Assembly (NCBI GenBank): GCA_020636215.1
Contig: JACJYG010000006.1
Location: 620,001-684,000, forward strand
Direction of reading: 5' to 3'
Source of the DNA: Lewinellaceae bacterium
GTDB taxonomy: Bacteria; Bacteroidota; Bacteroidia; Chitinophagales; Saprospiraceae
Length of the DNA stretch: 64,000 bases
Positions 9,362-17,905 of this stretch are shown piece by piece; position 1 is the first letter of the stretch, and the number at the start of each line of letters is the position of its first letter. Made by a program: the position numbers and the translations under genes. The notes beneath the pieces are model-generated. The model was not told the DNA's origin. It ran no database searches and saw nothing but the letters and a program-made list of their open reading frames with translations.

Positions 9362-9979
9362 TTAAGTCGTTTGATGTTCTGCGTTTGCTTTTTTTCCGGC
9401 CAACCGTATTACCCGCGCCGCGCCGCTGTGATAGGGGCCTTCGGAAAGAGTGGTTTCCATTTCTTCCAGATATTGGATTTCCAGGCCTGGAAAGTCGGAG
9501 CGCAGTTCTTCCTCGCTGAAAAGCAATTCTTCTTGTTTGGGCCCGCCCGATTGATATTTGGCCTGCCCTTTGGCGAAAGCTTCCAGGATGATCATCCCCC
9601 CTGGCCGGAGGCTCTCATAGCACTGCTCATGAAGGAATTTCCGGTCAGCAGGCGGCTGGTGAGCAAAGAACAAGCCCACTAGTCCGAATGTTTGCCTGGG
9701 AAAGTGGTATTCGTGCAAATCGGCAACCTGATAATCAATAGGGACTCCTGCTTCTTCTGCCAGCGCCAGGGCTTTTTTTCGCCCCATTTCGCTGTAATCA
9801 AAGCAAAAAGCCTGCCAGCCGAGGCGGGCGGCATAAACAGCATTACGCCCTTCTCCTTCTGCCGGGAAAAGGGCGGCCGAGGGGGAGATGCGCTGCAATT
9901 GCTCCCGAAGAAAAGCATTAGGCGCTTTTCCGTATACGTATTCTGACTCGCTATATCGTTCGTTCCAAAAGGCCTTCAT
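9362..9979 (-). CDS. Class I SAM-dependent methyltransferase
   Basis: The 205-residue protein opens with FWNERYSESEYVYGKAP, typical of TehB/thiopurine-type small methyltransferases. The SAM-binding loop is the variant AEGEGRNAVYAARLGW (about 40-55), followed by an acidic residue in CFDYSE (about 59-64). LRPGGMIILEAF (about 129-140) is the motif IV/post-IV region. The substrate is unknown; chalcogen, halide or thiol methylation are family possibilities. It is probably co-transcribed with DUF983. Confidence 0.85.
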   Translation of the reverse strand: MKAFWNERYSESEYVYGKAPNAFLREQLQRISPSAALFPAEGEGRNAVYAARLGWQAFCFDYSEMGRKKALALAEEAGVPIDYQVADLHEYHFPRQTFGLVGLFFAHQPPADRKFLHEQCYESLRPGGMIILEAFAKGQAKYQSGGPKQEELLFSEEELRSDFPGLEIQYLEEMETTLSEGPYHSGAARVIRLAGKKANAEHQTT

Positions 9980-9990
9980 AAAGCATAATT

Positions 9991-10140
9991 TTAGGTTTGG
10001 CCTGGCGCATACTTACCACCATTTAGGCAGTCTGCCAGAGGGAACTCGACGGCTTCCTTCAAGGCGCTGGCCAGAGAGGCCCGTTTGCCTCTGTCGTCGG
10101 AAAAATAATAGGGGTGGAACTTATCGAGCGCTTGCGACAT
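9991..10140 (-). CDS. Possible 49-residue small protein
   Basis: An ATG at 10140 opens a 49-codon frame ending in TAA at 9991-9993. Its product begins MSQALDKFHPYYFSDDRGK and contains one Cys. It sits in the only gap between the methyltransferase and the ArsR gene, on the same strand, just after the ArsR terminator. No family is recognised and the ribosome binding site is weak, so it may be spurious. Confidence 0.3.
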   Translation of the reverse strand: MSQALDKFHPYYFSDDRGKRASLASALKEAVEFPLADCLNGGKYAPGQT

Positions 10141-10171
10141 TGCTTCGAACTGCGAAGTATATTTTGGGATA

Positions 10172-10197
10172 TTTTAAAAGCACTTCAGTAAGTGCTT
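10172..10197 (-). terminator. Terminator of the ArsR gene
   Basis: On the minus strand, AAGCACTT-ACTG-AAGTGCTT forms a perfect 8-bp hairpin followed by TTAAAAT. It lies 11 bases downstream of the ArsR stop codon. Confidence 0.75.
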
Positions 10198-10207
10198 CTT
10201 CATCGTT

Positions 10208-10525
10208 TTACATATTGCACTGGCAATTTTCCAGGCACTCAATGATAAGAGAAACATCTCTTTCTTTCAGGGAATACATCATGCTTCGCCCTTCACGTTT
10301 GACGCTGAGGATGCCTTTCAGCCTCATATTCTGTAAGTGGTGAGAAGTCAGGGACTGTTCGCTGCCCAGCTTTTCACAGATCTCTGAGACGGACAAGCGG
10401 GGGTATTGCTCCAGCAAATGCACGATGCCCAGCCGCATGGGGTGGGCTACAGTCTTGAGAATGAAAGCAATACGCTCCAGTTTTTCAGCTTCCTGTTCTT
10501 TGATTATTCCTGTTTTACTTTCCAT
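10208..10525 (-). CDS. ArsR family winged-helix regulator
   Basis: This 105-residue ArsR/SmtB-type repressor has the HPMRLGIVHLL helix (about 28-38), SVSEICEKLGSEQSLTSHHLQNM (HTH, about 45-67) and a wing ending GRSMMYSL (about 79-86). The extreme C-terminus carries ECLENCQCNM, giving three closely spaced cysteines that could bind a thiophilic metal or form a thiol switch. The inducer is unknown. The downstream hairpin at 10172-10197 implies a monocistronic unit. Confidence 0.88.
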   Translation of the reverse strand: MESKTGIIKEQEAEKLERIAFILKTVAHPMRLGIVHLLEQYPRLSVSEICEKLGSEQSLTSHHLQNMRLKGILSVKREGRSMMYSLKERDVSLIIECLENCQCNM

Positions 10526-10592
10526 AACTGCAAAGATATGAATATATGTTCATGAAACAAGGCGAAGCTATGGATTGTTGCCGTCTTCCGGC

Positions 10593-10907
10593 CTACAGCA
10601 ATTGCCCAATCCAACGCATCAGGAAGTTACCGGCGGTTTTGCGGTTTTGGATGTGCAGGCTCCGGATAGCCGTTTTATCACCAATGCTGATCCAGGCGTT
10701 GTAATCGCCGGAAGGGAGGCGGCTCAGGGAAAGGCAGATCTCATTTTCGCCTTCAGAGAGGTGGAATTTTTCATGTTTAAAGGGCCTGCCCAGGCTATCC
10801 AGAAGATCAATAGTGAGCATTGAAGAACCAGGGGAATAGCAATGTAAGGTCGCCTTATCTTGTTGTTGTTTGGAAACAAGTAGTTTTCCGATTTTTGCCT
10901 CTGTCAT
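10593..10907 (-). CDS. Stand-alone T9SS-sorting-domain-like protein
   Basis: About 104 residues from the preferred ATG at 10907, which is preceded by AGAGAAAAC; an in-frame ATG at 10952 would add 15 residues. The fold signature is that of a type IX secretion C-terminal domain: MLTIDLLDSLGRP, then a spacer, GENEICLSLSRLPSGDYNAWI, and a last beta strand. There is no signal peptide and no passenger domain, so it cannot be a normal T9SS substrate. It could be a cytoplasmic relative of the fold or a fragment of a larger protein. Confidence 0.6.
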   Translation of the reverse strand: MTEAKIGKLLVSKQQQDKATLHCYSPGSSMLTIDLLDSLGRPFKHEKFHLSEGENEICLSLSRLPSGDYNAWISIGDKTAIRSLHIQNRKTAGNFLMRWIGQLL

Positions 10908-11088
10908 GTTTTCTCTGATAGATGTATGTATGTTGTCTGGGTATACGTGCAAATTTGCAAAGGGTTTCTATGAACAGGACAGATAGGTTGGAATGAATTG
11001 AAATTCAAATTTAAGACGCAAAAAGGAAAGATTGGTAACAATCCTCCCGAATGTTTTCAGTTTTACTTGTTTTTTACATTCTGCTTAG

Positions 11089-11778
11089 CTAGGCCGTTGC
11101 TTCCAACAGCTTTCGGATGTCGGTCATATTGCCGAATAAGATCAGCGTATCTTCGGCTTCGAAAACCGTATCCGGGCCTACGACACCGGTCACTTCCTTG
11201 CGTTCTACATGAGTGCCGATAATGCTGCGGCGTTTGAATTTTTTCAGGATGGTGACGATGGTGACGCCCCATTTTTTCCTCATGTCGGTTTCTTCTACTG
11301 TTTTGCCGATTAGTGAGGCTGGCAATGTAACTTCAACGATCTCAAACTTATTGTCGAGGACAAGGGTTCTCAGCGCACCATCGACGATGAGGCGGTTGGC
11401 GAGTTGATCGGCGAACTCAGCTTCCGGGTGAATGATGTCTTTGATACCCATCGCTTCAAGGATGGTATGGTGGATTGGGGAAATGGCCCTGCTGATGATC
11501 TTGTTGGGGCAGTATTTCTTGATCAGGGCCGTTGTGGTGACAGAGGCGCCAATATCTTCGCCAATGCTTATGATGACGACATCCGTGTCGCCCAAGGGAA
11601 GCCTTTGCACGGCCAGTTCATCAGTTGTATCCAGGCAAATGGTATGCGTGAGTTTGTCCTGGAAAAAATTGACAATGCTTAGGTCTTCGTCTACTCCAAT
11701 AACTTCATGGCCGTCTTCCACGAGGCGGAGCCCCAGGGTGGAACCAAAATTGCCGAGCCCTATAATAATGAATTTCAT
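11089..11778 (-). CDS. ktrA: Potassium channel regulatory subunit, KtrA/TrkA type (RCK)
   Basis: The 229-residue protein has an N-terminal RCK_N Rossmann fold with GLGNFG (7-12) and an acidic strand end (IGVDED), for NAD(H)/ATP binding. A RCK_C domain follows (about 140-225). This single-RCK length fits KtrA rather than the double-domain TrkA. The protein forms a cytoplasmic ring that gates the membrane subunit encoded immediately upstream on the same strand (7-base gap), so the two form one operon for potassium uptake. Confidence 0.92.
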   Translation of the reverse strand: MKFIIIGLGNFGSTLGLRLVEDGHEVIGVDEDLSIVNFFQDKLTHTICLDTTDELAVQRLPLGDTDVVIISIGEDIGASVTTTALIKKYCPNKIISRAISPIHHTILEAMGIKDIIHPEAEFADQLANRLIVDGALRTLVLDNKFEIVEVTLPASLIGKTVEETDMRKKWGVTIVTILKKFKRRSIIGTHVERKEVTGVVGPDTVFEAEDTLILFGNMTDIRKLLEATA

Positions 11779-11785
11779 ATCAGAT

Positions 11786-13537
11786 CTAGTTTATAAAAAT
11801 ATCTTCTTCGGGGTATTGCACCGGGGCGTACCGATAGGGTGCGAACTGACGGGCAATACCGGTCAGGATCGTCAGGAAGCTTACCCGCCCGACGAACATG
11901 GTGACAGCCAGGGCGAGCTTGCTGCCATCGCTCAGGTCGGCAGTAATACCCATACTAAGGCCAACCGTGCCGTAGGCCGAAAAACATTCGAATGCAATAG
12001 GCAACAGGCCTAATTGCCCGTCCAGGGTCATGAGTGTAAAAGTAGCCAGGCCAATAGCGATGAGCGACAACAACAAAATAGCGGTGGCCCGCTGCAAGGC
12101 GCGCTGTGGGATCTGTTTCCAACCCAGTACTACTCGGTCATGCCCCAACACCTGCTGATATACCGTCATAGATGCTACGGCAAAAGTAGTGGTTTTTATG
12201 CCTCCACCCGTAGAGCCAGGCGAAGCGCCGATCCACATCAGCAACAAATAGATCATCAGCGTGGGCAGGGCCATTGCGGCCACGTCTACCGTGTTGAAGC
12301 CCGCTGTACGTGGGGTGACGGCTCCGAAAAAAGCCGTCACCAGGCGGCCCCAGCCATGATGCTCTGCCAGCGTGTGCTGCTGTTCAAAAAGATAAAAAAA
12401 AGCTGTGCCGGCCACCAGCAGGATCGTAGTCGTGAGTGTTACCAACTTGGTGTTGGTGTTGATAATGGGCCGGCGGTAGGCAATTTCCTTTTGCCCCATT
12501 AAGAGCCGCCGGTAGTGATGCCGTAAGGCTTTTTTGGCATACTGATAGTAGTTTATGAATACGTTGTAGCCAATGCCCCCGAAAATGATCAGTGCTGCGA
12601 TCGTCAGTTGCAGGGGGTAATTGAAGCGGAAAGCACTGTCATAAAGGGAAGTGGACAAGGTGGAAAAACCTGCATTACAGAAGGCGGAAATGGAGTGGAA
12701 AATCGCAAAGAAAACTTTTCCACCGACTGGCGTCGCCTCTGGCTCCAGAAACTGGTAGATCACTGCCGCTCCGGCCAATTCGATGAGGAATGTGAATACG
12801 ATGATCTTAATCAGGATGCTGAAGGTGTCACCCAGATCATTGGCGTTGATCATATCCTTCAGCATCAGGCGGTTCCGATAGGAACCATACCCCCGGAAGA
12901 AAAGCCCGAACAGGTTGGTAAAGGTCAGAATCCCCAGGCCGCCCATTTGAATGAGCGTCAGGATGATGATCTGCCCGAAGAAGGTGAAGTCCCGGCCCGT
13001 ATCCAATACCGTCAGGCCGGTTACACATACGGCGCTGGTAGCCGTAAACATCGCATCAGTAAAGGAAATTCCCGACACCGTGGCCAGGGGAAGCATCAAT
13101 AGTACGGCGCCCAGGCTGATTAGAAAAAAGAAACTCAGCACAAAGGCTAAAGCCGGGTGCAGGGTCTGCTTTTCAATAGCGTAAATGCGCTCTGAGATGT
13201 CCAGCAGGGTTAGAAAAAGGACAAGGATGGCTGTCGGTTCATCAAGGCTGCGCTTAAAAAGAGTGAATTCCAGTAGATTCATCAAAGCTATAATGACCAG
13301 GACAGCTGATATGCCCAGCACAATATAGCGGCTGAGCCGAATGGCTCGGGCCCTGTCGCGGAAACACAGGCGGTACATGCGCACGAAAAAAATCAGGCCA
13401 AAGGACAGATAGAAGGTGTCCGTAATAACCTGATGCCAGTAATTGTTGCGGAAGCCAAAATCAAAAACCAGCGCCAGCACAGCGGTCAGGCTGAACAGGA
13501 ACAGCAAACGGTCGTTGAATATTCCCCGGAATTTCAT
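11786..13537 (-). CDS. TrkH/KtrB family potassium uptake membrane subunit
   Basis: The 583-residue integral membrane protein has an extra N-terminal hydrophobic block (about 1-120). The four-repeat TrkH core follows, with pore-loop signatures TSAVCVTGLTV (about 167-177), SISAFCNAGFS (about 285-295), TPRTAGFNTVD (about 411-421) and SAYGTVGLSMG (about 529-539). Each holds the selectivity-filter glycine. It is the ion-translocating partner of the RCK protein that follows. The start ATG at 13537 precedes a clear hydrophobic segment. Confidence 0.93.
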   Translation of the reverse strand: MKFRGIFNDRLLFLFSLTAVLALVFDFGFRNNYWHQVITDTFYLSFGLIFFVRMYRLCFRDRARAIRLSRYIVLGISAVLVIIALMNLLEFTLFKRSLDEPTAILVLFLTLLDISERIYAIEKQTLHPALAFVLSFFFLISLGAVLLMLPLATVSGISFTDAMFTATSAVCVTGLTVLDTGRDFTFFGQIIILTLIQMGGLGILTFTNLFGLFFRGYGSYRNRLMLKDMINANDLGDTFSILIKIIVFTFLIELAGAAVIYQFLEPEATPVGGKVFFAIFHSISAFCNAGFSTLSTSLYDSAFRFNYPLQLTIAALIIFGGIGYNVFINYYQYAKKALRHHYRRLLMGQKEIAYRRPIINTNTKLVTLTTTILLVAGTAFFYLFEQQHTLAEHHGWGRLVTAFFGAVTPRTAGFNTVDVAAMALPTLMIYLLLMWIGASPGSTGGGIKTTTFAVASMTVYQQVLGHDRVVLGWKQIPQRALQRATAILLLSLIAIGLATFTLMTLDGQLGLLPIAFECFSAYGTVGLSMGITADLSDGSKLALAVTMFVGRVSFLTILTGIARQFAPYRYAPVQYPEEDIFIN

Positions 13538-13633
13538 AGGCCGAAAGATACACAGCCCCGGCTAATTCTACTATTTTTTCTCGGCTTCTAAACAAAATGA
13601 CGAATTTCAAAGGCTGGTTGTAGGGCGCGGAAA

Positions 13634-13664
13634 TAAAAAAAGCCGGTCATTTCCAACCGGCTTT
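13634..13664 (-). terminator. Terminator after tRNA-Leu
   Basis: On the minus strand, AAAGCCGGT pairs with ACCGGCTTT across an 8-nt loop and a T-rich tract follows. It begins 3 bases beyond the CCA end of the tRNA. Confidence 0.85.
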
Positions 13665-13666
13665 AC

Positions 13667-13753
13667 TGGTGCCCAGAACAGGATTCGAACCTGCACATCC
13701 TTACGGACACTACCCCCTCAAAGTAGCGCGTCTACCAATTTCGCCATCTGGGC
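13667..13753 (-). tRNA. tRNA-Leu(GAG)
   Basis: The 87-nt minus-strand gene folds as a class II tRNA: acceptor GCCCAGA/TCTGGGC, D arm with GGTAGA, anticodon stem CTACT/GGTAG with loop TTGAGGG (anticodon GAG), a long variable arm (TGTCCGTAAGGATGTG), T arm CAGG-TTCGAAT-CCTG, and an encoded CCA end. GAG reads CUC and CUU leucine codons. Confidence 0.95.
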
Positions 13754-13915
13754 TATTTGTCTTTCGTAACAGCGAGGGAATGTGTTCTGCACTCTGCCAG
13801 CTTCCTGGCAATTGTTAATACAAAACCCTTTTTTAAAAAGTTTTGCAAAGATATAAGAAATCGAAAAAAACTGGTATCCTCTGCGGATAAAAAAATATTC
13901 AGAAAACCGCCCGTG

Positions 13916-14677
13916 TTATTTTTCCAGGGCCAGGTCTCTAAGTTGTTGCAAAAATGGCGAAGCAAAGATGAAATTCTGCAGCACCTCGTTGTTGCTTTCC
14001 ATCACCTCATCCCGGTTGCCGCGCCATGCGATCTCACCATTGTACAACAGGATGATATTGTCGCCGATACCCATTACAGAGTTCATGTCGTGGGTATTCA
14101 CCACGGTGGTCATGTTGTTTTCGATGGTGATGCTCCGGATCAGCTCATCGATCAGGATAGCCGTTTTGGGGTCGAGGCCGGAGTTGGGCTCGTCGCAGAA
14201 AAGGTATTTGGGTTTCAGGACGATGGCCCGGGCGATGCCTACCCGCTTTTGCATCCCCCCACTGACTTCAGACGGGTACCGGTCATTGACTTCATGGAGG
14301 TTGACGCGTTCGAGGCAATAATTTACCCGGTCGAGCTTCTCCTTGCGGGTCATATTGGTAAACATATCGAGCGGGAAGCGGATGTTTTCTTCTACGGTCA
14401 TGGAATCAAACAGGGCGGAGGCTTGAAAGAGCATGCCTACCTCCATCCGGATGGTGCGTTTCTGCCGCTTGTTGAGGCCAAAGAAGTCGATATCATCGTA
14501 GAACACCTTGCCGGTGGTCGGCGATAAGAGGCCCACCAGCAACTTCAGCAGGACTGTTTTGCCGGCGCCGCTGCGCCCGATGATAAGGTTGGTCTTCCCC
14601 GGGTAAAACTGTGTGGTAATGCCTTTCAGCACTTCCTGGTCTTCAAACGATTTGAAAATATTTTCTGCTCTGATCAT
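13916..14677 (-). CDS. ABC transporter ATPase, MlaF-like
   Basis: This 253-residue nucleotide-binding protein has Walker A GRSGAGKT (34-41), Q-loop FQASALFD (about 84-91), signature VSGGMQKR (138-145), Walker B YLFCDEPNSGLD (158-169) and switch His in VVNTHD. The FQASALFDSMTV block and the CDEPNSGLDP Walker B are typical of the MlaF/Ttg2A lipid-transport ATPases. It is 11 bases downstream of the MlaE-type permease on the same strand. No MlaD-type MCE protein is encoded nearby, so that component would be elsewhere. Probable role: retrograde or anterograde phospholipid movement between membranes. Confidence 0.9.
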   Translation of the reverse strand: MIRAENIFKSFEDQEVLKGITTQFYPGKTNLIIGRSGAGKTVLLKLLVGLLSPTTGKVFYDDIDFFGLNKRQKRTIRMEVGMLFQASALFDSMTVEENIRFPLDMFTNMTRKEKLDRVNYCLERVNLHEVNDRYPSEVSGGMQKRVGIARAIVLKPKYLFCDEPNSGLDPKTAILIDELIRSITIENNMTTVVNTHDMNSVMGIGDNIILLYNGEIAWRGNRDEVMESNNEVLQNFIFASPFLQQLRDLALEK

Positions 14678-14688
14678 ATTTCATTGGA

Positions 14689-15438
14689 TTAACCCGTCAG
14701 CAATACTGCAATTACATAATCGGCCAGCAAAATCAGAATGTCGCTAAACACCACTGCGTTGGTGCTGGCCTTGCCCAACTCAATACTGCCTCCTTCTACG
14801 TAATAACCCTGGTAAGCGGAGACAGAGGTGAGTAAACCGGCGAAGACCACTGATTTGACAAACATCATGAATACGTTGTACGGTTCGAAAAAGGACCGCA
14901 CTCCTTGTACAAATTCTGCCGTCGACATCAGGCCGGTTGGCACCGCGGCGGCAAAACCGCCAATGATGCTGATAAATGCAGCAATGGCGACCAGCATGGG
15001 AATGACAAATAAAGCGGCAATAACCTTAGGCATCACCAGATAGGCCGCTGTGTTCACACCCATGATCTCCATGGCGTCGATATGCTCCTTCTGGCGCATG
15101 CCGCCGATCTCCGCAGCAATATTGGACCCTACCTTGCCGGCCAACACCAGGCAGGTAATGGTAGGAGCCAGTTCGATGATGGTGCTATCACGGATGATGT
15201 ATCCGATATAGTAGGTCGGCACCAGGGTGCCATCTAACTGATAGGCAAACTGAACAGCCGTTACCGCACCGATGAAAATAGAGATAAGCCCCACGATCAT
15301 CACCGAGCCGATGCCGATGTCGTTCATCTGCCGCAGGGTTTCCCTGTAGTACATGGACATGTTCTCCGGCCGGGAGAAAGCCATTCTCATCATGATTACA
15401 TAACGGCCGAGGTGGGTTAAGAAGTTTTTTAGAAACAT
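14689..15438 (-). CDS. ABC transporter permease, MlaE family
   Basis: The 249-residue membrane protein has five or six hydrophobic segments and the family signatures AVQFAYQLDG, ELAPTITCLVLAGKVGSNIAAEIGGM (split by the loop at about 95-120) and QKEHIDAMEIMGVN. This is the MlaE/Ttg2B permease of MCE-type lipid transporters. It is the first gene of a two-gene unit with the MlaF-like ATPase. The start ATG at 15438 gives an amphipathic N-terminal helix, as usual in the family. Confidence 0.92.
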   Translation of the reverse strand: MFLKNFLTHLGRYVIMMRMAFSRPENMSMYYRETLRQMNDIGIGSVMIVGLISIFIGAVTAVQFAYQLDGTLVPTYYIGYIIRDSTIIELAPTITCLVLAGKVGSNIAAEIGGMRQKEHIDAMEIMGVNTAAYLVMPKVIAALFVIPMLVAIAAFISIIGGFAAAVPTGLMSTAEFVQGVRSFFEPYNVFMMFVKSVVFAGLLTSVSAYQGYYVEGGSIELGKASTNAVVFSDILILLADYVIAVLLTG

Positions 15439-15732
15439 AAGTTATGGGTCATCCTGGGTTTAGCCGAAAGGCGCGTCAAATAAGGTGTTTTCGCCTTCCT
15501 GCTGTGGGCCAGGCTGTGTACCCCGTTTTGTTGGAACGGCAAAAATAGGGGAATTTTACCAGCTACAGGTAGAAATTCTCCGGCAATTATTAGGCCTTTA
15601 GGCCAGCAGCTTATTAAGCCGCAGGCCGAGACGTCGGCGGGCCGCACGCCACCACGTCAGGGGGAGCGTTCAGAAATCCGACGTTCGGCCCGACGCTGAG
15701 AGCCGGGCAAGCGTTCCGACGTTTGGCTTTCC
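15439..15732. other. Intergenic spacer with repeated CGACGTT motifs
   Basis: No gene is visible. GC-rich DNA between about 15600 and 15725 contains related words (GACGTCGG, CCGACGTTCGG, CCGACGTTTGG, each within 120 bases) and the palindromic stretch AGGCCTTTAGGCC near 15592. It looks like short dispersed repeat material between the MlaE gene and the end of the lactonase gene. Confidence 0.4.
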
Positions 15733-16899
15733 CTAAGGTTCAAACACCAGGCAAACCGGGCTGGGGACCTTCATCTCCGCCACATACTCCGGCAGGCCAT
15801 CTGGTTTGATCCTGAAAATACTGATGTTGCCGGTGTTTTGATTAGCGACATAGGCGTAGGCGCCATCGGGCGTGAGGGCAAAGTTGCGGGGAAAGTCGCC
15901 ACGGGTGGGTTCGTGGCCGAGCAGAGACAGGCGGCCGGTTTCGCCTTCAATAGCAAATGTGGCCAGGCTGTTGTGCCCCCGGTTGGAGCCATACAGGAAA
16001 TGCCCGTCGGAGCTGAGGTGGAGGTCGCCGCAATAACTTTCTCCGGAATAGCCTTCGGGTAAGGTGCTGATGGTTTGCAGGCTATCCAACTGGCCGCTCT
16101 TCAGATTGGCCCGGAAAGCGGTGATCGTATTACTGAGTTCGTTGATCACATAAGCAAAGCGCCCATCGGCCGAAAAGGCCATATGCCTTGGGCCCGATTG
16201 GGGCGCCAGCCGGGCGAATCCTTCCGGGTGGAGTTCCCCCCGCTCTGTATTGATCCGGTAGATCATCACCTTATCGGCCCCCAGGTCGGGAACGTAAGCG
16301 AAGCGAGCATTGGGTGACAGGCAAACCGAATGCGGGTGGGAGGATTCCTGCCGGGGATGCGGCCCATTGCCTTCCAGGTGAATCACTTCTTTGGCGGCAC
16401 CCAGGCCGCCATCGGCCTGAACGGGATACATAGCAATGACGCCACCTACATAATTAGCCACAAAAACGTACCGTCCGGAAGGATGCACACTGACATGGCA
16501 GGGCGCAAACGAATACGAGGGCTGCCGGTTGAGTAGCGTCATACTGTCGCCCTGCAGCGCATAGGCATATACATAGGCTACCGTATCTACATCAGGCCCG
16601 GTTTCGCTGACTGCGTAGAGGAATCGCTTATTCGGGGAAAGGGCTACAAAAGAAGGATTGATGATGCCATCTGCGACATCCAATCGCTCAAATGCTGCCT
16701 GGCCGTAGGATAGGCCCAGCAGGTATACCCCTTCTCCTTTTCCATCCACATGGCCTTCTTTCTTGGTGTAGGCGCCAACAAAAAGCTTCTTTTCGGTTTT
16801 CATAACCGGATCATTTTTTTGGCTCATTGTACCAGCATCCTGTCCGCAGGCCCATAGCAGGCTTGCCATAAGGGTTAAAATAAATGTATATCGAATCAT
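15733..16899 (-). CDS. Lactonase family beta-propeller lipoprotein (6-phosphogluconolactonase-like)
   Basis: The 388-residue product has a lipoprotein signal with lipobox LLWAC (Cys18). The rest is a seven-bladed propeller with repeated SPNxRFxY-type strands: VALSPNKRFLYAVSE, VHPSGRYVFVANY, LSPNARFAYVPD, FSADGRFAYVINE, LSSDGHFLYGSNR, LTPDGAYAYVANQ. This matches the lactonase family PF10282, which includes YbhE-type 6-phosphogluconolactonases. Export to the envelope argues against the cytosolic pentose phosphate role, so the true substrate is unknown. It is divergent from the SDR gene at 17001 across a ~100-base promoter region. Confidence 0.88.
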   Translation of the reverse strand: MIRYTFILTLMASLLWACGQDAGTMSQKNDPVMKTEKKLFVGAYTKKEGHVDGKGEGVYLLGLSYGQAAFERLDVADGIINPSFVALSPNKRFLYAVSETGPDVDTVAYVYAYALQGDSMTLLNRQPSYSFAPCHVSVHPSGRYVFVANYVGGVIAMYPVQADGGLGAAKEVIHLEGNGPHPRQESSHPHSVCLSPNARFAYVPDLGADKVMIYRINTERGELHPEGFARLAPQSGPRHMAFSADGRFAYVINELSNTITAFRANLKSGQLDSLQTISTLPEGYSGESYCGDLHLSSDGHFLYGSNRGHNSLATFAIEGETGRLSLLGHEPTRGDFPRNFALTPDGAYAYVANQNTGNISIFRIKPDGLPEYVAEMKVPSPVCLVFEP

Positions 16900-17000
16900 T
16901 CGGAAGCATATTTTTTGAATGCCGGCTAAAGTTAGGTAAATATGCTTGATAGTTGTGGAACTCTATCTTCATTCCAAAATAACAATATATCTATTTTACC

Positions 17001-17690
17001 ATGAAAAATATTATCATCACCGGCGCCAGCCGGGGAATCGGGTATCAGACAGCCTTACAACTGGCGCAACAGGGCCATCAGGTGCTGGCGTTGTCGCGCA
17101 ATGAAGAAGCCCTGCAGCAACTGAAAGCCGAAGCCGGTGAAAACCTGGATTTCCTGGCCTTCGATCTGTCGAAGCCCGATGCCAATACCCTCCTCGCCAA
17201 GGTTCAGCGCCTGGGCCATGTGGACGTACTGGTAAACAATGCCGGCCTGTTGCTGGTCCGTCCTTTCGAGGAGTTGACTACTACCGACTGGCAGCATATG
17301 ATGGCGGTCAACCTCTACGGGCCGGCTCACCTGATACAAATATTACGGCCATTTCTGGAAAAAAGCCACGGCGCCCATATCCTGAATATCAGTAGTATGG
17401 GCGGGTTCCAGGGTAGCAGCAAATTTCCCGGCCTGCTGGGCTACAGCACCGCGAAGGCTGCTCTGGCCACTTTGACAGAATGCCTGGCCGAGGAATGGCG
17501 CGATAAGGGAATCGCCTGCAATTGCCTCTGCCTGGGTGCTGTGAAAACGGAAATGCTGGCACAGGCCTTCCCGGGTTATGAAGCCCCCCTCAGTAGCGAG
17601 AAAATGGGTAGTTTTATCGCTTACTTCGCTACCGAAGGCCGCCATTTTTATAATGGGAAAGTGCTGCCGGTATCAGTTTCGACGCCATAA
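17001..17690 (+). CDS. Short-chain dehydrogenase/reductase
   Basis: The 229-residue classical SDR has the cofactor motif TGASRGIG (7-14), NNAG (79-82), catalytic Ser131/132 in NISSMGG, and Tyr148-x3-Lys152 in YSTAKAA. It is probably a cytosolic NAD(P)(H)-dependent oxidoreductase; the substrate is not evident. The 213-base gap to the next gene suggests a separate transcript. Confidence 0.92.
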   Translation: MKNIIITGASRGIGYQTALQLAQQGHQVLALSRNEEALQQLKAEAGENLDFLAFDLSKPDANTLLAKVQRLGHVDVLVNNAGLLLVRPFEELTTTDWQHMMAVNLYGPAHLIQILRPFLEKSHGAHILNISSMGGFQGSSKFPGLLGYSTAKAALATLTECLAEEWRDKGIACNCLCLGAVKTEMLAQAFPGYEAPLSSEKMGSFIAYFATEGRHFYNGKVLPVSVSTP

Positions 17691-17905
17691 GGATAGATTG
17701 TGAGCTATGAACGCTGGGGGCTGGAGGTTCAGGGTATTCCTGTCCTTTCGATATCCGAGCTGTAGGCCTTCTGACGGTGCAACCTGCAAAAACTGTCCGG
17801 GCTTTACCACCTGGAGTGAGTTATCAAAGGATTTTTCATCCATTTAGTGGGGCTTATGGCCGGGAGTCGTATTTTTACAGCCTGATTTTCAATTGAATCC
17901 CACAG

